Source: Amycolatopsis sp. NBC_01480
GTDB taxonomy: Bacteria; Actinomycetota; Actinomycetes; Mycobacteriales; Pseudonocardiaceae
Length of the DNA: 64,000 bases
Reading direction: 5' to 3'
Assembly: GCF_036227205.1 (NCBI RefSeq)
Contig: NZ_CP109442.1
Span: forward strand, 8,494,001 to 8,558,000
Shown here: piece after piece, positions 25,121 to 33,158 of the stretch
Layout of the letters: each line of letters begins with the position of its first letter
Numbering within the stretch: the stretch's first letter is position 1
The notes under the pieces: model-generated
The model's input: only the letters and a program-made list of their open reading frames with translations
What the model was told of the DNA's origin: nothing
Database searches by the model: none
Position numbers and translations under genes: made by a program

Positions 25121-25178
25121 GCCCCTGATCAAACCAAGCCGGCCGGTCCGGGGCCATGCGATTTAAGGGCCGAGCCAT

Positions 25179-25541
25179 TTACCGGGGCGCGTCCACCCGG
25201 TACTGGCCTTCGGTGCCGGTCACGGTGATGGGCACGCGCTTGCGCTCCCCCGCGACGTCCACTGTGCACTGGAACCGGTTGCCGTCGGCGACGGCCTGCC
25301 GGTCGGGGCAGGTGACCTGGCCGAGGTCGTGCAGCCCGTAGTTCTCGGTGAGGATCTTCGCGACACCGGCGCTCATGGCCTTGGCGTCGAAGACCCGGAC
25401 CGGCGGCGGGGACGAGGGAGCGGTCGAGGGGTGGCTGAAGGTGGTCGTCCACTCGGGCTGCCCCGCGTTCGGGCCGGCGCCGCAGCCCGCGGCGGCCAGC
25501 AGCCCGATCACGCACAAACCCAGCACCCGCAGCGCGCGCAT
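25179..25541 (-). CDS. DUF4333 lipoprotein
   Basis: Short exported protein of 120 residues. Lipobox LLAAAGC at about residues 14-20 places the mature N-terminal cysteine in the membrane. Residues about 55-118 are a DUF4333 domain (VAKILTENYGLHDLGQVTCP, FQCTVDVAGERKRVPITVTG), homologous to the end of the next protein upstream in the operon direction (25721-26539), with the same conserved Cys pair (VTCP and FQC). ATG at 25541 lies nine bases after GGAGG; a GTG two codons earlier is possible. Function unknown. Confidence 0.78.
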   Translation of the reverse strand: MRALRVLGLCVIGLLAAAGCGAGPNAGQPEWTTTFSHPSTAPSSPPPVRVFDAKAMSAGVAKILTENYGLHDLGQVTCPDRQAVADGNRFQCTVDVAGERKRVPITVTGTEGQYRVDAPR

Positions 25542-25658
25542 GCCCACGATCCTCCGCCCCGAAGGCCTTTGGTCAAGGTCAGGAAAAAGTACCGCACCAC
25601 ACCGCGGCGCGCGTCCCGGACAAGCTGTCCGCGCGGCTCCGTCGACCCGGCCGTGACA

Positions 25659-25699
25659 CCGAGGACGGGCCGCCGGTTTCCCGGGCGGCCCGTCCTCGG
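25659..25699 (-). terminator. Terminator after the Q-rich DUF4333 gene
   Basis: Arms 25659-25673 and 25685-25699 form a perfect 15-bp GC-rich stem with an 11-base loop. It starts 21 bases after the stop codon of the DUF4333 membrane-protein gene on the same strand. Confidence 0.75.
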
Positions 25700-25720
25700 G
25701 CGGTGCTTACTGAGCTGCGC

Positions 25721-26539
25721 TCACGGCGAAGTGGGCGGCGAGACCTCGTAGTTGCCGTCGGTGCCCTTGACCGTGATCGGGACCTGCTGCGGCTTGCCGC
25801 TGATGGTGGCGGTGCACTCGAACTTCGCGCCGTCGGTCACCTTCTGCTCGGCCGGGCAGGTGACGCCGCTGACGCCGTCGATCTTGTACGTGTCGGTCAG
25901 CAGCTTCGCCACGTCGGTCTGCATCTGGGTGTTGTTGAAGACCTCGGTCCGGAAGAACCCGGGCGCGACGAAGCCGAGGATCGCGACCACCGCGACCACG
26001 ACCACCAGCGCGCCGATGCCGATGAACAGGCCCTTCTTGGAGCCGCCCGGCTCCTTCTCCCCCGCGGCCGGGGCGGCGGGCTGACCGTAGTCGTACTGGC
26101 CCTGCTGCTGCGGGTTCTGCCCGTACTGCTGCTGGGCCTGGGGACCGCTCGGCGGCTGGCCGTACAGGGGCTGCTCCTGCGGCCCGCTCTGCGGGTACCC
26201 GCCGGGCTGCTGCTGGCCGTACTGCTGCTGGTTCGGGTCGTACGGCTGGCCGTACTGCTGCGGTGGCTGCTGGCCCCACTGGGTCTGCTGCGGCGGGGTG
26301 TAGCCGCCGGGCTGCTGGCCGTACTGCGGCTGCTGCGGCGACGGGGGCTGGACCCACTGGGTGGGCTGCGACGGGTCGTACGGCTGCTGGGGTGGCTGCT
26401 GCCCGTACTGCTGCGGGTTGTAGGGCTGCTCCTGCGGCCCGCTCGGCGGGTACGCGCCGCCCGGCTGCTGCCCGTATTGCGGCTGCTGCCCGTACGGGGG
26501 CTGCTGCTGCGGGTCGTTGCCGCCATACGGCGTGCTCAT
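25721..26539 (-). CDS. Gln/Pro/Tyr-rich membrane protein with C-terminal DUF4333
   Basis: Protein of 272 residues. Residues 1-165 are a low-complexity cytoplasmic region built from YGQQP, GGYP and SGPQEQP units; then KKG, a single membrane segment (LFIGIGALVVVVAVVAILGF) and an extracytoplasmic DUF4333 domain (VAKLLTDTYKIDGVSGVTCP, FECTATISGKPQQVPITVKG). The tail is likely disordered and could phase-separate or bind partners at the membrane; that is inference. A protein of similar design but with a different extracytoplasmic domain is encoded at 54243-55148. ATG with GGAGG seven bases upstream. Confidence 0.82.
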   Translation of the reverse strand: MSTPYGGNDPQQQPPYGQQPQYGQQPGGAYPPSGPQEQPYNPQQYGQQPPQQPYDPSQPTQWVQPPSPQQPQYGQQPGGYTPPQQTQWGQQPPQQYGQPYDPNQQQYGQQQPGGYPQSGPQEQPLYGQPPSGPQAQQQYGQNPQQQGQYDYGQPAAPAAGEKEPGGSKKGLFIGIGALVVVVAVVAILGFVAPGFFRTEVFNNTQMQTDVAKLLTDTYKIDGVSGVTCPAEQKVTDGAKFECTATISGKPQQVPITVKGTDGNYEVSPPTSP

Positions 26540-26678
26540 CGTTCGCCTCCGCCTCGCTTCGCCTGGTCTCGAGCGCGATCCAACCACAGGTCGGGGCCGA
26601 GCACACGCGCCCACGCACACCCTGTCCGCCAGGTGCGCCACAGATGCCCCCGAACGCACTCCCGGGGTAACGCGGACC

Positions 26679-29459
26679 TCACGCCGCCCCGGCCGCGACG
26701 ACGCCCCGGCGCAGGGCGCGGACGGCCTCGGCCGCGGTGGCGCCGACCGGGTCGGCCTTGCCCAGCACGTCGCGGACCTGGTCGAGCAGGTCGATCACCT
26801 GGCGGCACCAGCGGACGAAGTCGCCCGCGGACAACTCCTGGCCGTTGGTCTCCGCGGCGGTGAGCACCTTCTCCAGCGACTCGCCGCGGGCCCACCGGTA
26901 GACCGGCCAGGCGAACCCGGCGTCGGGCTCGCGGGTGCGGTCGAGGCGGTGGCGGCGCTCGTCCTCGGTCAGCTCGACCCACAGCCGGGTGGTCTCCTGC
27001 CAGGCGGCGGGCACGCCGCCGGCCGGCAGCCGTGGCTCGCCCGCGGTGTCGCGGCGGGCTTCGAACACCAGCGTCGAGACCACCGCGGCCAGCTCGGCCG
27101 GGCCGAGGCCGGCCCACACGTCGTTGCGGATGCACTCGGCGGCCAGCAGGTCGGACTCGCTGTAGAGCCGGGTGAGGCGCTGGCCGTGCTCGGTGACGCG
27201 GTCCTCGCCGTCGCCCGCCGTCGCCGGCCCGAGGTACCCGCGCTCGCCGAGCAGGGCGAGGATCCGGTCGAACGCCCGGGCGAGCGAGTGGGTGGTCGCG
27301 GCGACCTTGCGTTCGAGCTGGGCGGTCTCCTCGGTGAGCCGCTGGTAGCGCTCGGCCCAGCGCAGGTTCGCCTCACGCTCGGCCAGTCCGTGGCAGGGGT
27401 GCGAGCGCAGGGCGCGGCGCAGGCTGGCCAGCTCGGCGTCGTCGTCCGCGCCTCCGCGGCGGCGCTGGCGGCCGGGCAGCGCGATGCCGGCGTTGCGCAG
27501 CGAGGACGCGATGTCGCGGCGGGTCCGCGGGGAGCGCAGCTCGATGTGCTTGGGCAGCCGGATGTGCCCGAGCGGTTCGACCGGCGCCGGGAAGTCGGCC
27601 ACCGACAGCGGGCCGGACCAGCGGTCCTCGGTGACGACCACGGGGCGCGGCTCGCGGATCGGGTCGAGCCCGGGGTCGACGACCACGGCGAGCCCGGCGC
27701 GGCGGCCGGCCGGGACCGCGATCACGTCGCCCTTGCGCAGCTTCTCCAGCGATTCCGCCGTGCCCGCGCGCCGGGACGCGGTGTTCTGGCGGGCCAGCAC
27801 CTTCTCGCGGTCGGAGATCTTCGCGCGCAGCTCGACGTACTCCAGCGTCTGCGCGAAGTCGCCGGTGACGGCCTTCGCGTAGCCCTTGAGGGCTTCCTTG
27901 TTGCGCTCGATGCGGCGCGCGGTGCCGACCACCGAGCGGTCGGCCTGGAACTGGGCGAACGACTGTTCCAGCAGGTCACGGGCGGCGTCGGCGCCGACCT
28001 GCGCGACCAGGTTCACGGCCATGTTGTAGCCGGGCCGGAACGACGAGCGCAGCGGGTACGTGCGGGTGGAGGCGAGGCCCGCGACCTGCTTGGGGTCGAC
28101 GCCGGGCTGCCAGGACACGACGGCGTGGCCCTCGATGTCGATGCCGCGGCGCCCGGCGCGGCCGGTGAGCTGGGTGTACTCGCCGGGCGTCAGATCGACG
28201 TGCGCCTCGCCGTTGTACTTGACCAGCCGCTCGAGCACGACGGTGCGGGCCGGCATATTGATGCCGAGCGCGAGGGTCTCGGTGGCGAACACGACCTTCA
28301 CCAGGCCGCGGACGAACAGGTCCTCCACGGTCTCCTTGAACGCCGGCAGCAGCCCGGCGTGGTGCCCGGCGATGCCGCGCTCCAGCGCGTCGCGCCATTC
28401 CCAGTAGCCGAGCACGCCGAGGTCGCCCTCGGGCAGGTCCTTGGTGCGCTCCTCGACGATGCGGCGGACCTCGTCGACCTGCTCTGGGCCGTTGAGCCGC
28501 AGGCCGGCGCGGACGCACTGGGTGACCGCGGCGTCGCAGCCGGCGCGGGAGAAGATGAACACGATCGCGGGCAGCAGCCCGGCGTGGTCGAGCCTTTCGA
28601 CGACGTCCACGCGCGACGGCGGCCGGAACCTCGGCCCGCGCTGGGGCGCGCTCCGGCGTCCGCCGCGAGGCCCGCGGAAGCCGCTGGGACCGGCGTAGCG
28701 GCCCATTTCCTCGGTGCGGCGCAGCAGGCTGGGGTTGATCCGCAGCTCGGCGCCGGGGTCGGCCTCGTCCTGGCCGGCGAACAGGTCGAGCAGCTGGTTG
28801 CCGACCTGCATGTGCTGCCACAGCGGCACGGGCCGGTGCTCGTCGACGACGACGGTGGTGTCGCCGCGGACCTCGACCAGCCATTCGCCGAACTCCTCGG
28901 CGTTGCTGACCGTGGCGGACAGGCCGACGACGCGCACGTGCTCCGGCAGGTGCAGGATCACCTCTTCCCAGACCGCGCCGCGGAACCGGTCGGCGAGGTA
29001 GTGCACCTCGTCCATCACGACGTAGCCGAGCTCGGGGATGGCCGAGCTGCCGGCGTACAGCATGTTGCGCAGCACCTCGGTGGTCATGACGACCACCTGG
29101 GCGTTGCCGTTGATGGAGGTGTCGCCGGTGAGCAGGCCGACCGCGTCGGCGCCGTACCGGTTGACCAGGTCGGTGTACTTCTGGTTCGACAGCGCCTTGA
29201 TCGGCGTGGTGTAGAAGCATTTGCGGCCCTCGGCCAGCGCCAGGTGCACGGCGAATTCGCCGACCACGGTCTTGCCGGCGCCGGTGGGCGCGCAGACCAG
29301 CACGCCGTGGCCGTTCTCCAGGGCCTCGCACCCGCGGACCTGGAAATCGTCGAACTCGAAGGACACCTCGCCGGCGAATTGGGTCAGCCGGGGGTACTTC
29401 CCGCGGCGCCGCGAGACCGCATAGGCCTCGGCCGGGGACTGAGAAGGGCTACTGGCCAC
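26679..29459 (-). CDS. helY: Ski2/Mtr4-like DEVH-box RNA helicase HelY
   Basis: Superfamily 2 helicase of 926 residues. Motif I APTGAGKT (57-64), motif II in VVMDEVHYLAD, motif III SATVSN, motif VI QLTGRAGRRGID, followed by the rRNA-processing arch/beta-barrel insertion and a DSHCT C-terminal domain (AECIRNDVWAGLGPAELAAV, WARGESLEKVL). The family unwinds structured RNA for decay or processing. Gene order helY-dagK-tatC-tatA-pafC-pafB on the same strand matches the M. tuberculosis Rv2092c region. The start is uncertain: GTG at 29459 (VASSPSQSPAEAYAV) is preferred over GTG at 29495. It is separated from the upstream kinase gene by a palindromic repeat. Confidence 0.92.
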   Translation of the reverse strand: MASSPSQSPAEAYAVSRRRGKYPRLTQFAGEVSFEFDDFQVRGCEALENGHGVLVCAPTGAGKTVVGEFAVHLALAEGRKCFYTTPIKALSNQKYTDLVNRYGADAVGLLTGDTSINGNAQVVVMTTEVLRNMLYAGSSAIPELGYVVMDEVHYLADRFRGAVWEEVILHLPEHVRVVGLSATVSNAEEFGEWLVEVRGDTTVVVDEHRPVPLWQHMQVGNQLLDLFAGQDEADPGAELRINPSLLRRTEEMGRYAGPSGFRGPRGGRRSAPQRGPRFRPPSRVDVVERLDHAGLLPAIVFIFSRAGCDAAVTQCVRAGLRLNGPEQVDEVRRIVEERTKDLPEGDLGVLGYWEWRDALERGIAGHHAGLLPAFKETVEDLFVRGLVKVVFATETLALGINMPARTVVLERLVKYNGEAHVDLTPGEYTQLTGRAGRRGIDIEGHAVVSWQPGVDPKQVAGLASTRTYPLRSSFRPGYNMAVNLVAQVGADAARDLLEQSFAQFQADRSVVGTARRIERNKEALKGYAKAVTGDFAQTLEYVELRAKISDREKVLARQNTASRRAGTAESLEKLRKGDVIAVPAGRRAGLAVVVDPGLDPIREPRPVVVTEDRWSGPLSVADFPAPVEPLGHIRLPKHIELRSPRTRRDIASSLRNAGIALPGRQRRRGGADDDAELASLRRALRSHPCHGLAEREANLRWAERYQRLTEETAQLERKVAATTHSLARAFDRILALLGERGYLGPATAGDGEDRVTEHGQRLTRLYSESDLLAAECIRNDVWAGLGPAELAAVVSTLVFEARRDTAGEPRLPAGGVPAAWQETTRLWVELTEDERRHRLDRTREPDAGFAWPVYRWARGESLEKVLTAAETNGQELSAGDFVRWCRQVIDLLDQVRDVLGKADPVGATAAEAVRALRRGVVAAGAA

Positions 29460-29512
29460 TCCGTCAGGGTTCCACACGGCACCGACAGTCCGCACGCCGC
29501 GTGACGATCAGC

Positions 29513-29650
29513 GCGCCCCAATGTGGCGTTGGTTGCTCCGGCCCTGCCCCGCCGCCACCCTCAACGGAGGCGCTCCGCGCCCAGCCCTTGTTCCACGCAC
29601 CCAATGTGGCGTTCGGTGCGTCCAACGCACCGAACGCCACAGTGGGGCGC
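29513..29650. repeat. Nested inverted repeats (dispersed palindromic element)
   Basis: Inner palindrome: arms 29605-29621 and 29625-29641, 17 bp perfect, with a three-base loop. Outer inverted repeat: 29513-29530 and 29633-29650, 18 bp with one mismatch, sharing the GTGGCGTT core. CAATGTGGCGTT therefore occurs twice direct (29519-29530, 29602-29613) and once inverted. It lies between dagK and helY, both leftward, so it may attenuate helY transcription or be a mobile REP-like element. Confidence 0.75.
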
Positions 29651-29651
29651 T

Positions 29652-30533
29652 TCAGGCGACGACGGTCAGCGCGTCCGGCACGCAGGTGACGGTGAACGGC
29701 GCCGTGCCCTGGGATTCGCCGTCGGCGTAGGTGGGCCAGCCGGGGCCGGTGAGGGTCAGCTCGCGGGCGCGCAGGGTGCGGACGGCGGGGTGTGTCACGT
29801 GGCCGCCGGAGCGCAGGCCGGGCAGCAGTCGCAGCAGCTGGAGGCGGGTGGCGGCGCCGATGACGGTGACGTCGAAGAGGCCGTCGTCCGGGGTGGCGGC
29901 CGGGCAGATGGGGACGCCGCCGCCGTAGAACGGGGTGTTGCCGATCGCGACTAGGGTGGCGTCGAGGTCCAGGGTGGTGCCGTCGGCGGTCAGGGTGAGC
30001 GGGCTGGGGCGGAACGCGGCCAGCTCGGCGAGGATCGCGACGTCGTAGCGATGCGGGCCGGACGGCCAGCGGAGCCGGTTGGCGCGGGCGTTGACGCTGG
30101 CGTCGAAGCCGGAGCAGAGCACGGTGGCGAACCAGGTGTCCGCGGTCCGGCCGAGGTCGATGCGGCGGCGGGTGCCGTCTTCGAGCGCCGTGACGAGCTT
30201 GGTGACGGCGGACGATGCGTCCGGCGGGCTGCCCAGCGCGCGGGCGAAGTCGTTGCCGGTGCCGGAGGGGACGAGGCCGAGGGCGACGTCGTGGTCGGCG
30301 CAGAATTGCACGCCCTGGTGGGCCGCGCCGTCGCCGCCCAGGACGATCAGCACGTCCAGGCCCGCGTCGTGGGAGGCGCGCATCAGGGCGCGGGACTCCT
30401 CGACGGTGTTGGCCACCAGCACGTCGAGGCGGTCGGCGCAGGGGCGCAGCCGGGCGGCGACGGTGTCCGCGATGCGAGCGGCGGCGCCGTGTCCGGAGGC
30501 GGGGTGCACGGCCAGTGCCGCGTGCAGGCCCAT
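29652..30533 (-). CDS. Diacylglycerol kinase family lipid kinase
   Basis: Cytoplasmic, membrane-associated lipid kinase of 293 residues. The DAGK catalytic motif LIVLGGDGAAHQGVQ and the second motif GLVPSGTGNDFARAL are clear; the C-terminal beta-sandwich contains PDDGLFDVTVIG and ends with GESQGTAPFTVTCVPDALTV, also typical. It phosphorylates diacylglycerol or a related lipid. ATG at 30533 lies seven bases after the tatC stop, so the gene is co-transcribed with tatA-tatC. A second DAGK catalytic domain is present at 37234-38802 fused to a phosphatase. Confidence 0.9.
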   Translation of the reverse strand: MGLHAALAVHPASGHGAAARIADTVAARLRPCADRLDVLVANTVEESRALMRASHDAGLDVLIVLGGDGAAHQGVQFCADHDVALGLVPSGTGNDFARALGSPPDASSAVTKLVTALEDGTRRRIDLGRTADTWFATVLCSGFDASVNARANRLRWPSGPHRYDVAILAELAAFRPSPLTLTADGTTLDLDATLVAIGNTPFYGGGVPICPAATPDDGLFDVTVIGAATRLQLLRLLPGLRSGGHVTHPAVRTLRARELTLTGPGWPTYADGESQGTAPFTVTCVPDALTVVA

Positions 30534-30540
30534 GCCGGCG

Positions 30541-31518
30541 TTACGTGATGTCGTCGGTGCGGTTGCCGCCACCGCGGGCGACGGGCTCGTCGTCGGCGGT
30601 GCTCGGGGTGTAGTCGAACGGCGCGGCCTCGTCGTCGGCCAGCTGGTCCCAGCCCTCGTCCTTACGGACCTTGTCGCGCTTGCGGTCGTGGAAGCGCGCG
30701 AGCTGGATGGAGATCTCGAACAGCACGGTCAGCGCGGCGGCCAGGCCGAGCATGGAGAACGGGTCCGAGCCGGGGGTGGCGAAGGCGGCGAAGACGAACA
30801 GCGCGAACACCAGCCCGCGGCGCCACTTCTTGAGCTGCTGGTACTTGACCACGCCGACGCGGTTGAGCATCACCACGAGCAGTGGCAGCTCGAAGCTGAC
30901 GCCGAAGATCAGCAACAGCGACAGGATGAACGAGATGTACTTGTCCGCGGTGAGCGCGGTGACGAACTGCTCCTGGCCGAAGCCGGCGAGCAGGGCCAGC
31001 GCGTGCGGCACGAGGTAGTAGGCGAGCACGGCGCCGGCGGCGAACAGGACCGAGGCGAACGCGACGAAGGTCAGCGCGTACTTGCGCTCCTTGGAGTACA
31101 GGCCCGGGGCGATGAACGCCCAGAACTGGTACAGCCAGAACGGCGAGAGCAGCACGGCGCCCGCGGCGACACCGACCTTCAGGCGGACCATGAAGATCTC
31201 GAACGGGACGGTCTGCAGCAGCTTGCAGCCGCCCTGGTCACTGCCGAAGCGCTGCGAGGGCGGGATCGCGCAGTACGGCTGGGTCATGATGTTGCCGAGC
31301 GACGGGATCGGGCCGAGGTGCTGCTCGAACCAGATCCAGCCGAAGATGCCGCCGATGACGATGAACAGCAGGGCGAACCCGAGCCGGCGGCGGAATTCGT
31401 AGATGTGCTCGATGAGCGTCATCGTGCCGTCGGGGTTGACCCGGCGGCTGCGGCGCCGCCGGGTGCTCCGGCTGCCGTTGCCGTTGACGGCTTCCGCCAC
31501 TGGTCGTTCCGTTCTCAT
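30541..31518 (-). CDS. tatC: Sec-independent (Tat) translocase subunit TatC
   Basis: Polytopic inner-membrane protein of 325 residues, the twin-arginine signal receptor. Core features: MTLIEHIYEFRRRLGFALLF (the conserved HL/xELRxR start), IFMVRLKVGVAAGAVLLSPF, YQFWAFIAPGLYSKERKYA and FGVSFELPLLVVMLNRVGVV. Six membrane segments fit. It has an added N-terminal basic region of about 30 residues and an acidic C-terminal tail (DEGWDQLADDEAAPFDYTP) that are usual in actinobacteria. Follows tatA by 71 bases on the same strand; no tatB is here. Confidence 0.96.
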   Translation of the reverse strand: MRTERPVAEAVNGNGSRSTRRRRSRRVNPDGTMTLIEHIYEFRRRLGFALLFIVIGGIFGWIWFEQHLGPIPSLGNIMTQPYCAIPPSQRFGSDQGGCKLLQTVPFEIFMVRLKVGVAAGAVLLSPFWLYQFWAFIAPGLYSKERKYALTFVAFASVLFAAGAVLAYYLVPHALALLAGFGQEQFVTALTADKYISFILSLLLIFGVSFELPLLVVMLNRVGVVKYQQLKKWRRGLVFALFVFAAFATPGSDPFSMLGLAAALTVLFEISIQLARFHDRKRDKVRKDEGWDQLADDEAAPFDYTPSTADDEPVARGGGNRTDDIT

Positions 31519-31589
31519 CGTCGGCCGCGCGAGCGCGCCGGGTGGTCAGCGCGCTGCGCGGCAGGGGGACCGGGTGGGGCCGGCTGAGC

Positions 31590-31919
31590 TCAGCTGGCGT
31601 TCTTCTGCGGCTGGTCGACGGTCTGCTGCTTCTTCAGCTCGTCGAGCTGGCGCTGGAGGTCGGCGACCTGCTTGTCCTGGGCCGAGGTGACACCGGCGGC
31701 GGGCGCGGGGCTCGCGGCGGCGGCCGGCGGGATCTGCCGGGTCTCGGCCGGCTCGGCGTCGTCCGCGTTCTTCTCGCCGGAGAGGTCCTTGGTCTCGGCC
31801 TTGAAGATCTTCATGGACTTGCCGATGGCGCGGGCCGTGTCCGGAAGCCTCTTGGCACCGAACAGCAGAACCACGAGAAGCACCAGGATGATGATGTGCC
31901 ACGGCTGCAGCGCGTTCAT
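31590..31919 (-). CDS. tatA: Sec-independent (Tat) translocase subunit TatA
   Basis: Pore-forming Tat subunit of 109 residues: one membrane helix (IIILVLLVVLLFGAKRLPDT) with the FG hinge, then the amphipathic helix TARAIGKSMKIFKAETKDL, and a long Ala/Pro/Gln-rich tail ending in a coiled-coil-like DKQVADLQRQLDELKKQQTV, longer than E. coli TatA. GGAGG precedes the ATG. Upstream of tatC in the operon. Confidence 0.95.
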   Translation of the reverse strand: MNALQPWHIIILVLLVVLLFGAKRLPDTARAIGKSMKIFKAETKDLSGEKNADDAEPAETRQIPPAAAASPAPAAGVTSAQDKQVADLQRQLDELKKQQTVDQPQKNAS

Positions 31920-31955
31920 GGTCGGTGGCCTCCTTCTTTCCGTCTCAGGGAGATG

Positions 31956-32168
31956 TTACTGGTTTTCCGGAGCCTCGCGGCGCTGCACCACAGCCACGCG
32001 AAGAGCGGCGGAGCGGGCCCGGAGCAATCCGGTCCGCTCCTGGGTGTTCGTAGCCACCATGCTCATGGTGCGGCGGAAACCGCGCAAGACCCTGAGCGTC
32101 CGCACGAGCAGGACAATCAGGACAAGAAGACCCGCCGCGAGGAGCACGACGGTGGGCAGGTACGGCAC
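31956..32168 (-). CDS. Small single-span membrane protein in the pafBC-tat operon
   Basis: Protein of 70 residues: one membrane helix at the N-terminus (LPTVVLLAAGLLVLIVLLVR) and a basic cytoplasmic part (TLRVLRGFRRTMSMVATNTQ). It starts 10 bases after the pafC stop codon and ends 37 bases before tatA. Similar small proteins at this place are common in actinobacteria; function unknown. It could bridge the WYL regulators or the Tat complex to the membrane, which is only a guess. Confidence 0.75.
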   Translation of the reverse strand: MPYLPTVVLLAAGLLVLIVLLVRTLRVLRGFRRTMSMVATNTQERTGLLRARSAALRVAVVQRREAPENQ

Positions 32169-32177
32169 GTCGTTACC

Positions 32178-33158
32178 TTAACGCTCGTAGGTTGACGGTA
32201 GGTGACGGGCACGGGCCACCGCGTCGGCCGCGCGCCGGCGGACCGCTTCGCCGAGGGCCGCGGGGCTCTCCACCAGCGCGTCCCCGGCGAGGCTGAGCAC
32301 CAGCCGGACCATCCAGGACTCGTCGGCGTAGCGCATCCGGATCCGCAGCCGGCCGCCCGGCAGCTCGGCCAGCTCCTCGCACGGGTAGTACTCGGCGACC
32401 CAGCGGGCGTCCGGGCCGAGGACCAGCTCGGCCTCCTGCTGGTCCGGGCGCGGGGCGAAGAGGCCGTCGGACAGGTCGGTGGGCCGGGCGTGCGCGGGCG
32501 GCGCGGCGGGCTCGTCGAGCACGGTCAGCTCGTCGATGCGGTCCAGGCGGAAGAGCCGGACGCCTTCGACGCGGCGGCACCAGGCTTCGAGGTAGCCGAC
32601 GGCCTGCACGATGAGCAGCCGCATCGGGTCCACGGTGCGCTCGGTGACCTGGTCCTTGGACGCGGTGTAGTAGCGGATCCGCAGGGCGCGCCCGGCTTGC
32701 AGGGCGCCCGCGACGGCCTCGCGGGTCTCCGCGGTGCGCTTGCCCTCGCGGACCCCGCCGGCGACGACCACGCCGGCCGGCTGGGCCTGCCCGGCGGCGA
32801 CCTCGATCTTGGCGATGGAGCGGCGCACGGCGTCGGCGTCGACCACTCCGGGCGTCTCGGCCAGGGCGCGGAGCGCGACGAGCAGGGCGGTGGCCTCGCT
32901 GCCGGTCAGCCGCAGCGGCCGGTTCATGCCGGCGTCGTGGGTGACGACGATGGTGTCGCCTTCGAAGGACAGGTCGATCAGGTCGCCGGGGCCGTAGCCG
33001 GGCAGCCCGCACATCCAGAGCAGCTCGAGGTCCTTGCGCAGCTGCTTGGGCGTGACGTCGAAGTCCTGCGCCGCGTCGTCGACCCGGATCCCGGGCCGGG
33101 CCAGCAGGTAGGGCACGAGCGCGAGCAGCCGGGGCATGCGCTCGGTGGAGCTGCTCAT
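32178..33158 (-). CDS. pafC: WYL-domain regulator PafC
   Basis: Protein of 326 residues: N-terminal winged helix (MPRLLALVPYLLARPGIRVD, FDVTPKQLRKDLELLWMCGL), a WYL domain (RALRIRYYTASKDQVTERTV, VQAVGYLEAWCRRVEGVRLF) and the WCX C-terminal extension (VLGPDARWVAEYYPCEELAE). PafB and PafC form a heterodimer that activates the LexA-independent mycobacterial DNA-damage response. Overlaps pafB by four bases (ATGA), so translation is coupled. In this organism as in mycobacteria it is encoded near pafA although it is not a proteasome part. Confidence 0.93.
   Translation of the reverse strand: MSSSTERMPRLLALVPYLLARPGIRVDDAAQDFDVTPKQLRKDLELLWMCGLPGYGPGDLIDLSFEGDTIVVTHDAGMNRPLRLTGSEATALLVALRALAETPGVVDADAVRRSIAKIEVAAGQAQPAGVVVAGGVREGKRTAETREAVAGALQAGRALRIRYYTASKDQVTERTVDPMRLLIVQAVGYLEAWCRRVEGVRLFRLDRIDELTVLDEPAAPPAHARPTDLSDGLFAPRPDQQEAELVLGPDARWVAEYYPCEELAELPGGRLRIRMRYADESWMVRLVLSLAGDALVESPAALGEAVRRRAADAVARARHLPSTYER

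Noticed and set aside
26517..29504. A 995-codon open frame on the + strand opposite helY
   Set aside because: It mirrors a well-supported helicase gene; its product is Gly/Ala/Arg/Val-rich without recognisable domains, as expected from antisense frames in high-GC DNA.
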